Positions 56,691-64,000 of a stretch of DNA of 64,000 bases are shown here, one piece after another. Source of the DNA: Sphingosinicella sp. LHD-64 (GTDB lineage Bacteria > Pseudomonadota > Alphaproteobacteria > Sphingomonadales > Sphingomonadaceae); contig NZ_JAVIFV010000004.1 of assembly GCF_031157375.1 (NCBI RefSeq), forward strand, positions 434,001 to 498,000, given 5' to 3'. Position numbers and translations under genes: made by a program. Position 1 is the stretch's first letter, and each line of letters begins with the position of its first letter. The notes beneath the pieces are model-generated. The model had not been told where the DNA came from, searched no databases, and saw only the letters and a program-made list of their open reading frames with translations.

Positions 56691-57332
56691 TCATCCCGTC
56701 CCGTCGAGCTTCTTCCCAATCGCCACGAACAGGTAGATGAGCGGCGGCACCAGCACGGCGGAGAGGACCACCTTGGCCAGCATCTGGCCGAGCAGCAGCT
56801 CGCCGATCGGGAAGATGCCATAGAAGGCGATGGTGATGAAGAGCAGGGTGTCGACGATCTGCGAGAGGATCGAGGCCACGCCGGCGCGCAGCCAGAGCAA
56901 TTTGCCGCCCTCGCGCTTCAGGCGGCTGAAGATGAGGACGTTCAGGATCTGCGACGTGCCGTAGGCGATGATGCCGCCGAGCCAGATGCGCGGCGTCGAG
57001 CCCATGATCGTCTCGAACGCTGAAAGCCGCTCGGGTGGCATTTCATGCGCGGCCGGGAGGCCGAGCACGAGGTATGTGAGCAGCATCGAGGCGATCAATG
57101 GCACGAAACCGATCAGGACGAGCCGGTTGGCGGTCTCGCGGTCGAACAGCTCGGCGACCGCGCTCGACGTCACCACCAGCATCAGGAAGGCGAAGATGCC
57201 CGCCTCGACCGCCAGCGGGCCCAGCGCGACCTGCTTGTTGCCGAGCACGCCGGCGATGCAGACCATGCCGCCATAGAAGATCGCGAAGCTGAAGAGCGAG
57301 CGGGAAATGGCGGGCGCGGCGGGTGTCGTCAT
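56691..57332 (-). CDS. VUT/YhhQ-family transporter (queuosine precursor uptake)
   Basis: 213 residues from ATG 57332. About six transmembrane helices; family signatures FYGGMVCIAGVLGNKQVALG, VTSSAVAELFDRETAN, WLGGIIAYGTSQILNVLIFS and LRAGVASILSQIVDTLLFI. YhhQ relatives import queuine-type precursors. The start overlaps the region just before the divergent kinase gene, so promoters are shared or overlapping. Confidence 0.82.
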   Translation of the reverse strand: MTTPAAPAISRSLFSFAIFYGGMVCIAGVLGNKQVALGPLAVEAGIFAFLMLVVTSSAVAELFDRETANRLVLIGFVPLIASMLLTYLVLGLPAAHEMPPERLSAFETIMGSTPRIWLGGIIAYGTSQILNVLIFSRLKREGGKLLWLRAGVASILSQIVDTLLFITIAFYGIFPIGELLLGQMLAKVVLSAVLVPPLIYLFVAIGKKLDGTG

Positions 57333-57406
57333 TGCAATGGCGTAACCGCTTTGCCGCCGCGCAAAAAGGGCTTTCCGTCCCCGGGCTTTCCCGCCATCAC
57401 CATCGA

Positions 57407-58402
57407 GTGACGGAGACACGCTTGGACGTATTGGCGATCGGCGACGCGCTGGTCGATGTGAAGGCCACCGCCGAGGATGCGTTCCTGGTCGAAGAGGGGC
57501 TCGTCAAGGGATCGATGCAGGTGCTCGACACCGACGGCGCCACCCGTCTCTACGCGCGGATGGGCCAGGCGCGCGAAACCAGCGGCGGATCGGCGGCGAA
57601 CACGGTGGCGGGGGTGGCGGCGCTCGGTGGGCGGGCCGGCTTCGTCGGGCAGGTCGCCGACGACCAGTTGGGCGAGATCTTCGCGCATGACATCCGCGCG
57701 CTCGGGGTGGAGTTCCTGACCCCGGCGCGCGCCGACGGCCTGCCGACCGGACGCTGCCTGATCCTGATCACCCCCGACGCGCAGCGCACGATGAGCACCT
57801 ATCGCGGCGCCTCGCACGAGCTTGACGCCGATGCGCTCGACCCTGAGCAGATCCGGGGCGCGGCGATCCTCTATCTCGAGGCCTATCTGTGGCGCTCAGC
57901 CGGGCCGCGCGCGGCGATGGAGCGGGCGATGGGGATCGCCCATGAGGCCGGGCGGAAGGTCGCCTTCACCCTGTCCGACATCGTCTGCATCGACGCGCAC
58001 CGCGCCGAAATGATGGCGATGGTCGAGAGCGGTGCGATCGACATGCTGTTCGGCAACGAGAACGAGATCCGGGCGCTGGCCGATGTTGCGGACCGCGACG
58101 CGGCGATCGACGCGATCGCGGCGAAGGTGCCGCTGGTCGTGGTGACGATGGGTGAGGCCGGGGCGATCGCGATCGAGCGCGGCCGGCGGGCCAGCATCCC
58201 GATCGCGCGGATCGGCCGGGGCGTGGTCGACACGACCGGCGCGGGCGACCTATTCGCCGCCGGCTTCCTGTTCGGGCAGGCGCAGGGCCGCAGCGTCGAG
58301 GACTCGCTGCGCATTGGCGCGATCGCGGCGGCCGAGGTGATCTCGCATTTCGGCTCGCGTCCCGAGGGCGACCTCCGCGCGTTGGTGGCCGCCGAAGCAT
58401 GA
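57407..58402 (+). CDS. PfkB-family carbohydrate/nucleoside kinase (adenosine kinase-like)
   Basis: 331 residues from GTG 57407; a TTG at 57422 with GGAG six bases upstream is a real alternative. PfkB signatures: IGDALVDV, GGSAANTVAGVAALGG, LFGNENEIRAL, and catalytic DTTGAGDLFAAGFLFG with its Asp. Phosphorylates a nucleoside or sugar with ATP. It overlaps the LOG-family gene by ATGA and lies near NupC and cytidine deaminase genes, favouring a nucleoside substrate. Confidence 0.88.
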   Translation: MTETRLDVLAIGDALVDVKATAEDAFLVEEGLVKGSMQVLDTDGATRLYARMGQARETSGGSAANTVAGVAALGGRAGFVGQVADDQLGEIFAHDIRALGVEFLTPARADGLPTGRCLILITPDAQRTMSTYRGASHELDADALDPEQIRGAAILYLEAYLWRSAGPRAAMERAMGIAHEAGRKVAFTLSDIVCIDAHRAEMMAMVESGAIDMLFGNENEIRALADVADRDAAIDAIAAKVPLVVVTMGEAGAIAIERGRRASIPIARIGRGVVDTTGAGDLFAAGFLFGQAQGRSVEDSLRIGAIAAAEVISHFGSRPEGDLRALVAAEA

Positions 58403-58968
58403 AGCGGCTCGCTGTCTATTGCGGCTCCTCCATGGGCATCGACCCGGCCTTCGCCGGGACGGCGGCAGCGCTGGGTCGAGAGATGGCGGCGCGCGGCATC
58501 GGGCTCGTCTATGGCGGCGGGCGGCTCGGCCTGATGGGCGTGGTCGCCGATGCGGTGCTGGAGGCGGGCGGCGAGGTGCATGGCGTGATCCCGCAGGCCC
58601 TGGTCAACCTGGAGGTCGCGCATCGCGGGCTCACCGAGCTGCACCTCGTCAACACGATGCACGAGCGCAAGGCGCTGATGACCGAGCTCACTGACGCCTT
58701 CGTCGCGATTCCGGGCGGGATCGGCACGCTCGACGAATTGTTCGAGGCGTGGAGCTGGAACGCGCTCGGCTATCACGCCAAGCCGTTCGCGCTGCTCAAC
58801 GTCCACGGCTTCTGGGACGGCATGATCGCCTTTCTCGATCATGTGCGCGACAGCGGATTCATGTCGCCGGCGCGGCGCGGGCAATTGCTGGTCGCGGACG
58901 AGATCGGCGAGGTCATCGACAAGCTTGGCGCCGCGATCGGCGCCGCGGAGGCGAAGATGGTCTGGTGA
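58399..58968 (+). CDS. LOG-family nucleoside 5'-monophosphate phosphoribohydrolase (TIGR00730)
   Basis: 189 residues. Family motifs VYCGSSMG, VYGGGRLGLMG and PGGIGTLDELFEAWSW (PGGxGTxxE). The family splits N6-substituted AMP (cytokinin ribotides) or AMP-like nucleotides into base and ribose phosphate; older annotation as lysine decarboxylase is wrong. Co-translated with the PfkB kinase (ATGA), forming a phosphorylate-then-cleave pair. Confidence 0.9.
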   Translation: MKRLAVYCGSSMGIDPAFAGTAAALGREMAARGIGLVYGGGRLGLMGVVADAVLEAGGEVHGVIPQALVNLEVAHRGLTELHLVNTMHERKALMTELTDAFVAIPGGIGTLDELFEAWSWNALGYHAKPFALLNVHGFWDGMIAFLDHVRDSGFMSPARRGQLLVADEIGEVIDKLGAAIGAAEAKMVW

Positions 58969-58986
58969 GTGGCTGCGCACTTGTTT

Positions 58987-59089
58987 CGTCATCCCAGCGA
59001 AAGCTGGAATCTCTTTGCCTCCTCCCCGCTGCACGCAGAAGTGCGGAATCACGAAGAAAAGGAAGATTCCAGCTTTCGCTGGAATGACG
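58987..59089. repeat. Inverted repeat element upstream of the nucleoside transporter gene
   Basis: CGTCATCCCAGCGAAAGCTG and GAATCT (58987-59012) are mirrored by AGATTCCAGCTTTCGCTGGA and ATGACG (59064-59089). Confidence 0.85.
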
Positions 59090-59135
59090 GGTGAAATCCG
59101 ATCAAAGTGCCCAAGCAATTGGGGTGGGGGCATAA

Positions 59136-60374
59136 ATGAGGTACCTGATCGGCATCGGCGGCATCCTGCTGATCCTCGCCATCGCCTTCGCCTTTTCGTC
59201 GAACCGGCGCTGGATAAGGCCGCGCGTGGTCGGCGCCGCCTTCGCGCTGCAGGCGGGGGTCGCGGTGCTGGTGCTCTACACGCCCTGGGGGCGCCGCGCG
59301 ATTGAGGGCATGTCGGTCGGCGTCTCCAACCTCTTGGGCTACGCCAAGGCGGGGACGGATTTCATCTTCGGACCGCTCGCCGGCCCGGAGATGGGCGCGA
59401 ACAGCTTCGCGATCGCGGCGCTGCCGGTGATCATCTTCTTCGCCAGCCTGATCTCGATCCTCTACTATCTCGGCATCATGCAGCTGATCATCAAATGGGT
59501 CGGCGGCGCGATCCAGCTCGTGACCGGCATCACCAAGGTGGAATCGCTGGGATCGGCCGCGAACATCTTCGTGGGCCAGTCGGAAAGTCCGCTCACCATC
59601 CGGCCCTTCCTGCCCAACCTCACGCCCGCGCAGCTCTTCTGCATCATGACGGTCGGCATGGCAGGCGTCGCCGGGACGATCCTCGGCGCCTATGCGAGCA
59701 TGATCGGCCAGCACCTTCTGCCCTATCTCCTCGCCGCGAGCTTCATGTCGGCGCCGGGCGGCATATTGATGGCGAAGATCATCATGCCGGACGACCCGGC
59801 GGCTCTCGGGATCGAGCCCGAGCCGGTCGACGAGACCGAACATGGCGAGGAGCGGCCGGCCAACATCATCATGGCCGCCGCGATGGGCGCGCAGACCGGC
59901 GTCAAGCTGGCCGTGGCGGTGGGTGCGATGGTGCTGGCATTCGTGGCGCTGGTGGCGCTGGCGAACGGCATCCTGGGCGGGATCGGGGGCTGGTTCGGCT
60001 ATCCGCAACTTTCGTTCCAGGCGGTTCTCGGCTGGCTGTTCCAGCCGGTCATGTTCATGCTGAACGTGCCCTGGGCGGAGGCGGACAATGCCGGCGCCTT
60101 GTTCGGTACCAAGGTGGTGCTGAACGAGTTCGTCGCCTTCATCGACCTTGGCGCGCAGCAGGGGACGCTGTCGCCGGCGACGGTGGCGGTCGTGACGTTC
60201 GCCCTGTGCGGCTTCGCCAATTTCAGCTCGATCGCGATCCAGATGGCGGTGACCGGCAGCCTCGCGCCCAACCAGCGGCCGATGATCGCGAAGCTGGGCC
60301 TCAAGGCGCTGCTCGCCGGCTCGCTCTCCAACCTGATGAGCGCGGCGCTGGCGGGGCTGCTGCTTTCCGCCTGA
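59136..60374 (+). CDS. Concentrative nucleoside transporter, NupC family
   Basis: 412 residues with about ten transmembrane helices. Family motifs: SLISILYYLGIMQ, IKWVGGAIQLVTGITKVES, ANIFVGQSESPLTIRPFL, ASFMSAPGGILMAK, GTKVVLNEFVAF and CGFANFSSIAIQ. Imports nucleosides with H+ or Na+. It fits with the downstream cytidine deaminase and upstream kinase/phosphoribohydrolase. Confidence 0.93.
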   Translation: MRYLIGIGGILLILAIAFAFSSNRRWIRPRVVGAAFALQAGVAVLVLYTPWGRRAIEGMSVGVSNLLGYAKAGTDFIFGPLAGPEMGANSFAIAALPVIIFFASLISILYYLGIMQLIIKWVGGAIQLVTGITKVESLGSAANIFVGQSESPLTIRPFLPNLTPAQLFCIMTVGMAGVAGTILGAYASMIGQHLLPYLLAASFMSAPGGILMAKIIMPDDPAALGIEPEPVDETEHGEERPANIIMAAAMGAQTGVKLAVAVGAMVLAFVALVALANGILGGIGGWFGYPQLSFQAVLGWLFQPVMFMLNVPWAEADNAGALFGTKVVLNEFVAFIDLGAQQGTLSPATVAVVTFALCGFANFSSIAIQMAVTGSLAPNQRPMIAKLGLKALLAGSLSNLMSAALAGLLLSA

Positions 60375-60382
60375 TCCTCTGT

Positions 60383-60526
60383 CGTCATTCCCGCGAAATT
60401 GGGAGGCCGCCCTGTCCCCCGGACAGGGCTGCGAACGTCCGGGGGACATTCGCACCTCCTCAATGGAATCCAGCTTTCTACAAAGTAGAAGAAACAAGCT
60501 GGGCCCCCGCTTTCGCGGGGGTGACG
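60383..60526. repeat. Composite inverted repeat element
   Basis: Outer arms CGTCATTCCCGCGAAA (60383-60398) and TTTCGCGGGGGTGACG (60511-60526) enclose a second palindromic part around CCTGTCCCCCGGACAGG and GTCCGGGGGAC. Lies between NupC and the oxygenase gene. Confidence 0.8.
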
Positions 60527-60545
60527 AACAGATTAAACAGGTCCC

Positions 60546-61496
60546 ATGACCGATCTTGCTCCCGCACCCGCCGTCGCGTCCGTCTCCCTGCTCGATGCGG
60601 GCCGCGACCCCGAAGGCTTCTCGCAGCGCCTCGGCGGCTCGTTCGAGCGCTACGGCTTCGCGATCGTGTCCGACCACGGCATTCCGGCCGACCTGATCGC
60701 CCGCGCCGAGGAGAAGGCGAAGGCGTTCTTCGCGCTCCCGGAAGAGGCCAAGGGCGAATATCACATCCCCGGCGGCGGCGGGGCGCGCGGTTACACGCCG
60801 TTCGGAATCGAGACCGCCAAGGGCGCGACCGCCTTCGACCTCAAGGAATTCTGGCATGTCGGGCGCGAGCTGCCCGAAGGCCATAAATATGCCGACGTCA
60901 TGGCGGCGAACATCTGGCCGAGCGAGGTGCCGGGGTTCAAGGAGACCTTCCTCGAGCTGTTCGCGGCATTCGACATTGCGGGGTTGCGTATCCTGGAGGC
61001 GATCGCCCGCTATCTCGGCCTCGCGCCGGATTATTTCGAGGATACGGTCAGCGACGGCAATTCGGTGCTGCGCCTGCTCCATTATCCGCCGACGCCCGGC
61101 GACGGGCCGAACGTGCGCGCCGGGGCGCACGAGGACATCAACACGATCACCCTGCTATTGGGCGCGGAGGAGGCGGGGCTGCAGCTGCTCGACCGCGACG
61201 GCAACTGGCTGCAGGTGACGCCGAAGCCCGGCGAGCTCGCCGTCAATATCGGCGACATGCTGCAGCGCCTGACCAACATGCGGATGCGATCGACCACCCA
61301 CCGCGTCGTCAATCCGCCGCCCGAGCGGCGCGGCCATTCACGCTATTCGATGCCCTTCTTCCTGCACTTCCGGCCGGATTTCCTGATCGAGACCCTGCCG
61401 AACTGCGTGGATGCGGATCACCCCGACCGGTTTCCGGAGCCGATCACCGCCCACGACTATCTCATGGAGCGCCTGCGGGAGATCAAGCTGGCCTGA
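60546..61496 (+). CDS. 2-oxoglutarate/Fe(II) oxygenase, isopenicillin N synthase-like
   Basis: 316 residues. N-terminal DIOX_N part (FERYGFAIVSDHGIP), then the Fe(II)/2OG core with His195 and Asp197 in AHEDINTITLLL, His252 in STTHRVV and the Arg-Ser pair in HSRYSMPFF. The substrate is not predictable; plant gibberellin/flavonol oxygenase-like bacterial members are diverse. Its place in the nucleoside-salvage set may be accidental or may indicate action on a modified base. Confidence 0.9.
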   Translation: MTDLAPAPAVASVSLLDAGRDPEGFSQRLGGSFERYGFAIVSDHGIPADLIARAEEKAKAFFALPEEAKGEYHIPGGGGARGYTPFGIETAKGATAFDLKEFWHVGRELPEGHKYADVMAANIWPSEVPGFKETFLELFAAFDIAGLRILEAIARYLGLAPDYFEDTVSDGNSVLRLLHYPPTPGDGPNVRAGAHEDINTITLLLGAEEAGLQLLDRDGNWLQVTPKPGELAVNIGDMLQRLTNMRMRSTTHRVVNPPPERRGHSRYSMPFFLHFRPDFLIETLPNCVDADHPDRFPEPITAHDYLMERLREIKLA

Positions 61497-61506
61497 TATC
61501 CCGGGT

Positions 61507-61590
61507 CGTCACCCTGAACTTGTTTCAGGGTCCAGTTTTCCGCCGGTCGTGCGGCTCGTCGCTGGATGCTGAAACAAGTTCAGCATGACG
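61507..61590. repeat. Inverted repeat element between convergent oxygenase and deaminase genes
   Basis: CGTCACCCTGAACTTGTTTC plus AGGG (61507-61530) pairs with TGCTGAAACAAGTTCAGCAT plus GACG (61567-61590). Likely ends both transcripts. Confidence 0.85.
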
Positions 61591-61597
61591 GGTAGGT

Positions 61598-62044
61598 TCA
61601 GGTGCCGGCATCCTTCAGATTGGCCGGGCCGAAGCCGAAAGGGATCAGCTCCGAAATCGGGTGAACTGCAGCCTCGCTGCCGTCGCCATTGGCGGAGATC
61701 ACCTCGATGTCACGCCCGGCGACCTGGGCCGCCTCCAGGATCGACTGGCGGCAGCCCCCGCAGGATGTGACGAGCGACGTGCCGGCGAGCTCGCTGTCCG
61801 CGCCGACATGGCCGCCGGCGACGGCGAGACGGGCGATCTTGTCCAGACCGAAGGCCTGCTTGGCGGCGGTGAGCGCCGCGATCTCGGCGCAGACGCCGAG
61901 CCGGTAGCAGGCATTCTCCATGTTCGATCCGACTGCGATCTCGCCGTCGACCGACTCGACCGCGCAGCCGACGCTGAACCGCGAATAAGGGGCGTAGGCG
62001 GCAAGCGCGGCCTCGCGTGCGCGCTGGATCAGCGGGTCGGTCAT
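61598..62044 (-). CDS. cdd: Cytidine deaminase
   Basis: 148 residues, the short homotetrameric type. Substrate segment YAPYSRFSVGCAV, then VGSNMENACYRLGVCAEIAA with zinc ligand Cys52 and catalytic Glu54, and TSCGGCRQ supplying Cys95 and Cys98. Deaminates cytidine/deoxycytidine to (deoxy)uridine. Convergent with the oxygenase gene and downstream of the receptor gene on its strand, separated by a terminator. Confidence 0.93.
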   Translation of the reverse strand: MTDPLIQRAREAALAAYAPYSRFSVGCAVESVDGEIAVGSNMENACYRLGVCAEIAALTAAKQAFGLDKIARLAVAGGHVGADSELAGTSLVTSCGGCRQSILEAAQVAGRDIEVISANGDGSEAAVHPISELIPFGFGPANLKDAGT

Positions 62045-62070
62045 GCCCCGACCATAGCCGTTGCCGGTGC

Positions 62071-62108
62071 AAAAAGAAGGGCCGCCGCGGCCTGTGCCGC
62101 GGCGGCCC
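62071..62108 (-). terminator. Rho-independent terminator of the TonB-dependent receptor gene
   Basis: A perfect 12-bp stem, GGGCCGCCGCGG (62079-62090) and CCGCGGCGGCCC (62097-62108), with a 6-nt loop. Read on the minus strand it is followed by TTCTTTTT (62071-62078). It lies 25 bp after the receptor stop. Confidence 0.9.
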
Positions 62109-62132
62109 GATCTCTCACGCCGAACGTTCAGC

Positions 62133-64000
62133 CTAGAAGCCGACCACCAGGGTGGCGCTCACCGCCCGCGGCGCGCCGATCTGCGCGAACGGCACCTGTG
62201 TCGGCAGCAGATTGGCGGTGAAGCCGCCGACATAGCGCTCGTCGAACAGGTTGGTGACGTTGAGCTGGAGGAAGGTGTCGTCGTTGAGACCGATGAAGCC
62301 GAGCGGCAGACGCGCGTCCAGGTCGACGATGTTGTAGGCCGGGGTGCGCGCCGGGTAGACGGCGACGAGCTGGGAACCGGTCGGGCAATCGATCGTGTTC
62401 ACGAACGGCACGCTTGCGCCCAAATTCGCCGGCAGGGTGCTGAAGCACTGGCCGATCGGCTGGTTAGAGTCGTTCACGTAGCGGCCACCAGTCCGCTTGA
62501 ACTGGACGCCGATCTCCAGCGGCCCGACATTGCCCTGGACCCGGGCGCCGAACGTGTAGACCGGGGCACCGCCCTCCCGGCTGCCTTCGGTCGGCGCGAA
62601 GATCTCCGTACCGACGCTGCCGGCCGGACAGCTCTCGCTGACTGTGGCCGAGCAGAGTCCGACCAATACGTCGTCCCGGATGTTCGACCAGAGATAGGAG
62701 CCGAAGACGGAGAATTGCAGCTCGGGGATCACCTGCCACGACAGCAGGCCGTCGATGCCATATTTATCGACCGCACCGAGGTTGCGGTACACGCTGCGCT
62801 CGAGCTCGGGGTCGAAGGACGACGCCAGACGATCCTGGAAGCGCGTATACCAGACGGAGGCCTGCGCCTGGATGGCGCCGGACCGGTACCGGAGGCCCAG
62901 GTCGAAATTGTCCGTGGTTTCCGGGCGCGGATTGGCTTCCGGCGTATCCGACGAGAAATAGAAGCTATTGTAGAGGTTGTCGGTGCCCGGAACCTGCAGG
63001 CCGCGCGAGTAATTCGCGAAGAGGCTGAGGCGCGGCGTGAGATCGTAGGTGAAGCCCAGCGTCGGCAGGATGTCGTCATACTTGAAGACGCGGTTCTGCG
63101 GCCCCTGGACTGGCTGCACGCCGCCCGCCACCGGAACGGTGGGGTTGTTGATGAGCCAGGCCTGGAGGCCGGCGTCATTGGTGCTGAAGCATTCGACGAA
63201 GCCGGTCACGCTGGAGGTGGCGCAGAAGTTGGTCAGATCGCGCTTGAAGAAGGGAACGCGCACGCCGGCATTCACGACGAGGCGGCCGTCCAGGAATTCG
63301 CCGCGATATTCGCCCGAAATCTGGTTGAGGAGTGCGATCGACCGGCGGTCGCGCTTCTGCAGGATGTTTCCGTTCACGTCCACGAGCGGATCGTTGACGG
63401 GAAACACGTCGAACGGTTCGCCGTTGAGCTGAAGGAAGCCGGTCTCCCCCGTCTGACGGTGAATGCCGCGATCGAAGCTGTAGCTCAAGCGAACGCTGTG
63501 CTCGTCGGTAATGTCGTAGCGCAGCGAAGCCAGCAGCAGGTAACGATCGGTCTGCGTCTGGCTGGGAGCCAGCACGCGGATCGAGTCGAGGATGTCGCCG
63601 TCGCCGTTCAGGTCACGGCCGTAATAGGGAATGCCCGAAATATAGCCGGTCTGGCAGCTTTGCGTCGGCGAAGGCGCCGTCTGGCACCGTGTCGATACGG
63701 TCGAGCTGGGACCGCCGTTCGGATTGACGTCCCTGCGGCCTTCGAAGCCGACGACGGTGCCGCCGCCATTGGCCTTGGTATACTGGAACGCGCCGTCCAT
63801 GGTGAAGACCAGCCGATCGGTCAGCGTGAAGCGGGAACCGAAGCGGACGTTACCGGTGTTCGACGGATTGTAGCGTTCGTCGAAGGTGGAGCCGCAGGTG
63901 TTGGCTAACTGCGATCCTGGACCCGACGCCGTGTTAATCTGGCAGCGCGCGACCGTATAGAAGCGTTCGTCGTCCGTGAGCGGGAAACGATCGGGAACGT
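62133..64000 (-). CDS. TonB-dependent outer-membrane receptor, N-terminus beyond window edge
   Basis: 622 residues of the beta-barrel are visible, open to the right edge; the signal peptide, TonB box and plug are outside. Alternating aromatic strands, for example SLRYDITDEHSVRLSYSFDR, LSLFANYSRGLQVPGTDN, NFDLGLRYRSGAIQAQASVW, and the end QLNVTNLFDERYVGGF plus a terminal Phe (SATLVVGF), the beta-signal for BAM insertion. Several Cys pairs in extracellular loops. The cargo cannot be told from the barrel alone; a siderophore or other TonB substrate is expected. The transcript ends at the strong hairpin at 62079-62108. Confidence 0.93.
   Translation of the reverse strand, partial: VPDRFPLTDDERFYTVARCQINTASGPGSQLANTCGSTFDERYNPSNTGNVRFGSRFTLTDRLVFTMDGAFQYTKANGGGTVVGFEGRRDVNPNGGPSSTVSTRCQTAPSPTQSCQTGYISGIPYYGRDLNGDGDILDSIRVLAPSQTQTDRYLLLASLRYDITDEHSVRLSYSFDRGIHRQTGETGFLQLNGEPFDVFPVNDPLVDVNGNILQKRDRRSIALLNQISGEYRGEFLDGRLVVNAGVRVPFFKRDLTNFCATSSVTGFVECFSTNDAGLQAWLINNPTVPVAGGVQPVQGPQNRVFKYDDILPTLGFTYDLTPRLSLFANYSRGLQVPGTDNLYNSFYFSSDTPEANPRPETTDNFDLGLRYRSGAIQAQASVWYTRFQDRLASSFDPELERSVYRNLGAVDKYGIDGLLSWQVIPELQFSVFGSYLWSNIRDDVLVGLCSATVSESCPAGSVGTEIFAPTEGSREGGAPVYTFGARVQGNVGPLEIGVQFKRTGGRYVNDSNQPIGQCFSTLPANLGASVPFVNTIDCPTGSQLVAVYPARTPAYNIVDLDARLPLGFIGLNDDTFLQLNVTNLFDERYVGGFTANLLPTQVPFAQIGAPRAVSATLVVGF

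Noticed and set aside
59049-61130. Minus-strand open frame of about 690 codons across NupC and the oxygenase gene
   Set aside because: Shadow; it crosses two genes and two repeat elements and has His/Asp-rich antisense composition.

Overview
The window looks like chromosomal DNA of a high-GC alphaproteobacterium, most likely a sphingomonad. The inference rests on base composition, codon use, the large TonB-dependent receptor, the glycine-cleavage and nucleoside-salvage gene sets, and a TraA/TraC/TraD mobilisation module of the alphaproteobacterial type. No 16S rRNA gene is present, so the genus stays open.

Layout. (1) 1-2640, minus strand: a LysR regulator followed by dgcN and dgcA, the D-glutamate catabolic pair; dgcA runs off the left edge. 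(2) 2693-28143: a genomic island of about 25 kb in the 3' end of tRNA-Glu(CTC). A 15-bp direct repeat (2693-2707 and 28129-28143) bounds it, and each end carries a matching pair of short repeats that look like integrase arm sites. Inside are a truncated integrase, a sigma-like HTH gene with an internal amber codon, divergent traC/traD and traA around a recognisable oriT, and a large cargo: a type I secretion ABC transporter and adaptor, lipoproteins, a giant RTX protein of about 4560 residues with an HEXXH head, and an HlyC-type lysine acyltransferase. Integrase and relaxase both look damaged, so the island is probably stranded.

(3) 28323-41301: an unusual signalling and redox neighbourhood. 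A PP2C phosphatase, a transmembrane Ser/Thr kinase and a TagH-like FHA protein form what resembles the threonine-phosphorylation module of type VI secretion, but no structural T6SS gene is in the window. They sit next to an OmpA-like protein, a CcmI-like TPR protein, a FAD oxidoreductase fused to two cyclic-nucleotide-binding domains and a polyferredoxin, a b-cytochrome-like membrane protein, an FHA-transmembrane-decaheme cytochrome fusion, and a CpdA-like phosphodiesterase. This is the best candidate here for an undescribed system: a kinase- and cyclic-nucleotide-controlled electron-transfer chain across the inner membrane.

(4) 41326-48564: small genes, then a tandem glycine riboswitch controlling gcvT-gcvH-methyltransferase-gcvPA-gcvPB, then a DUF938 methyltransferase. 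(5) 48685-56643: aldehyde dehydrogenase, a methyltransferase/PAP2 pair, two bacterial PH-domain membrane proteins, the minor pseudopilin genes gspHIJK, and a small TonB-C protein. (6) 56691-64000: VUT/YhhQ transporter, PfkB sugar/nucleoside kinase, LOG-family phosphoribohydrolase, NupC transporter, 2OG-Fe(II) oxygenase, cytidine deaminase (a nucleoside-salvage theme), and the C-terminal part of a TonB-dependent receptor. Several intergenic gaps in the core genome carry inverted repeats with CGTCAT...ATGACG ends; none was seen inside the island.
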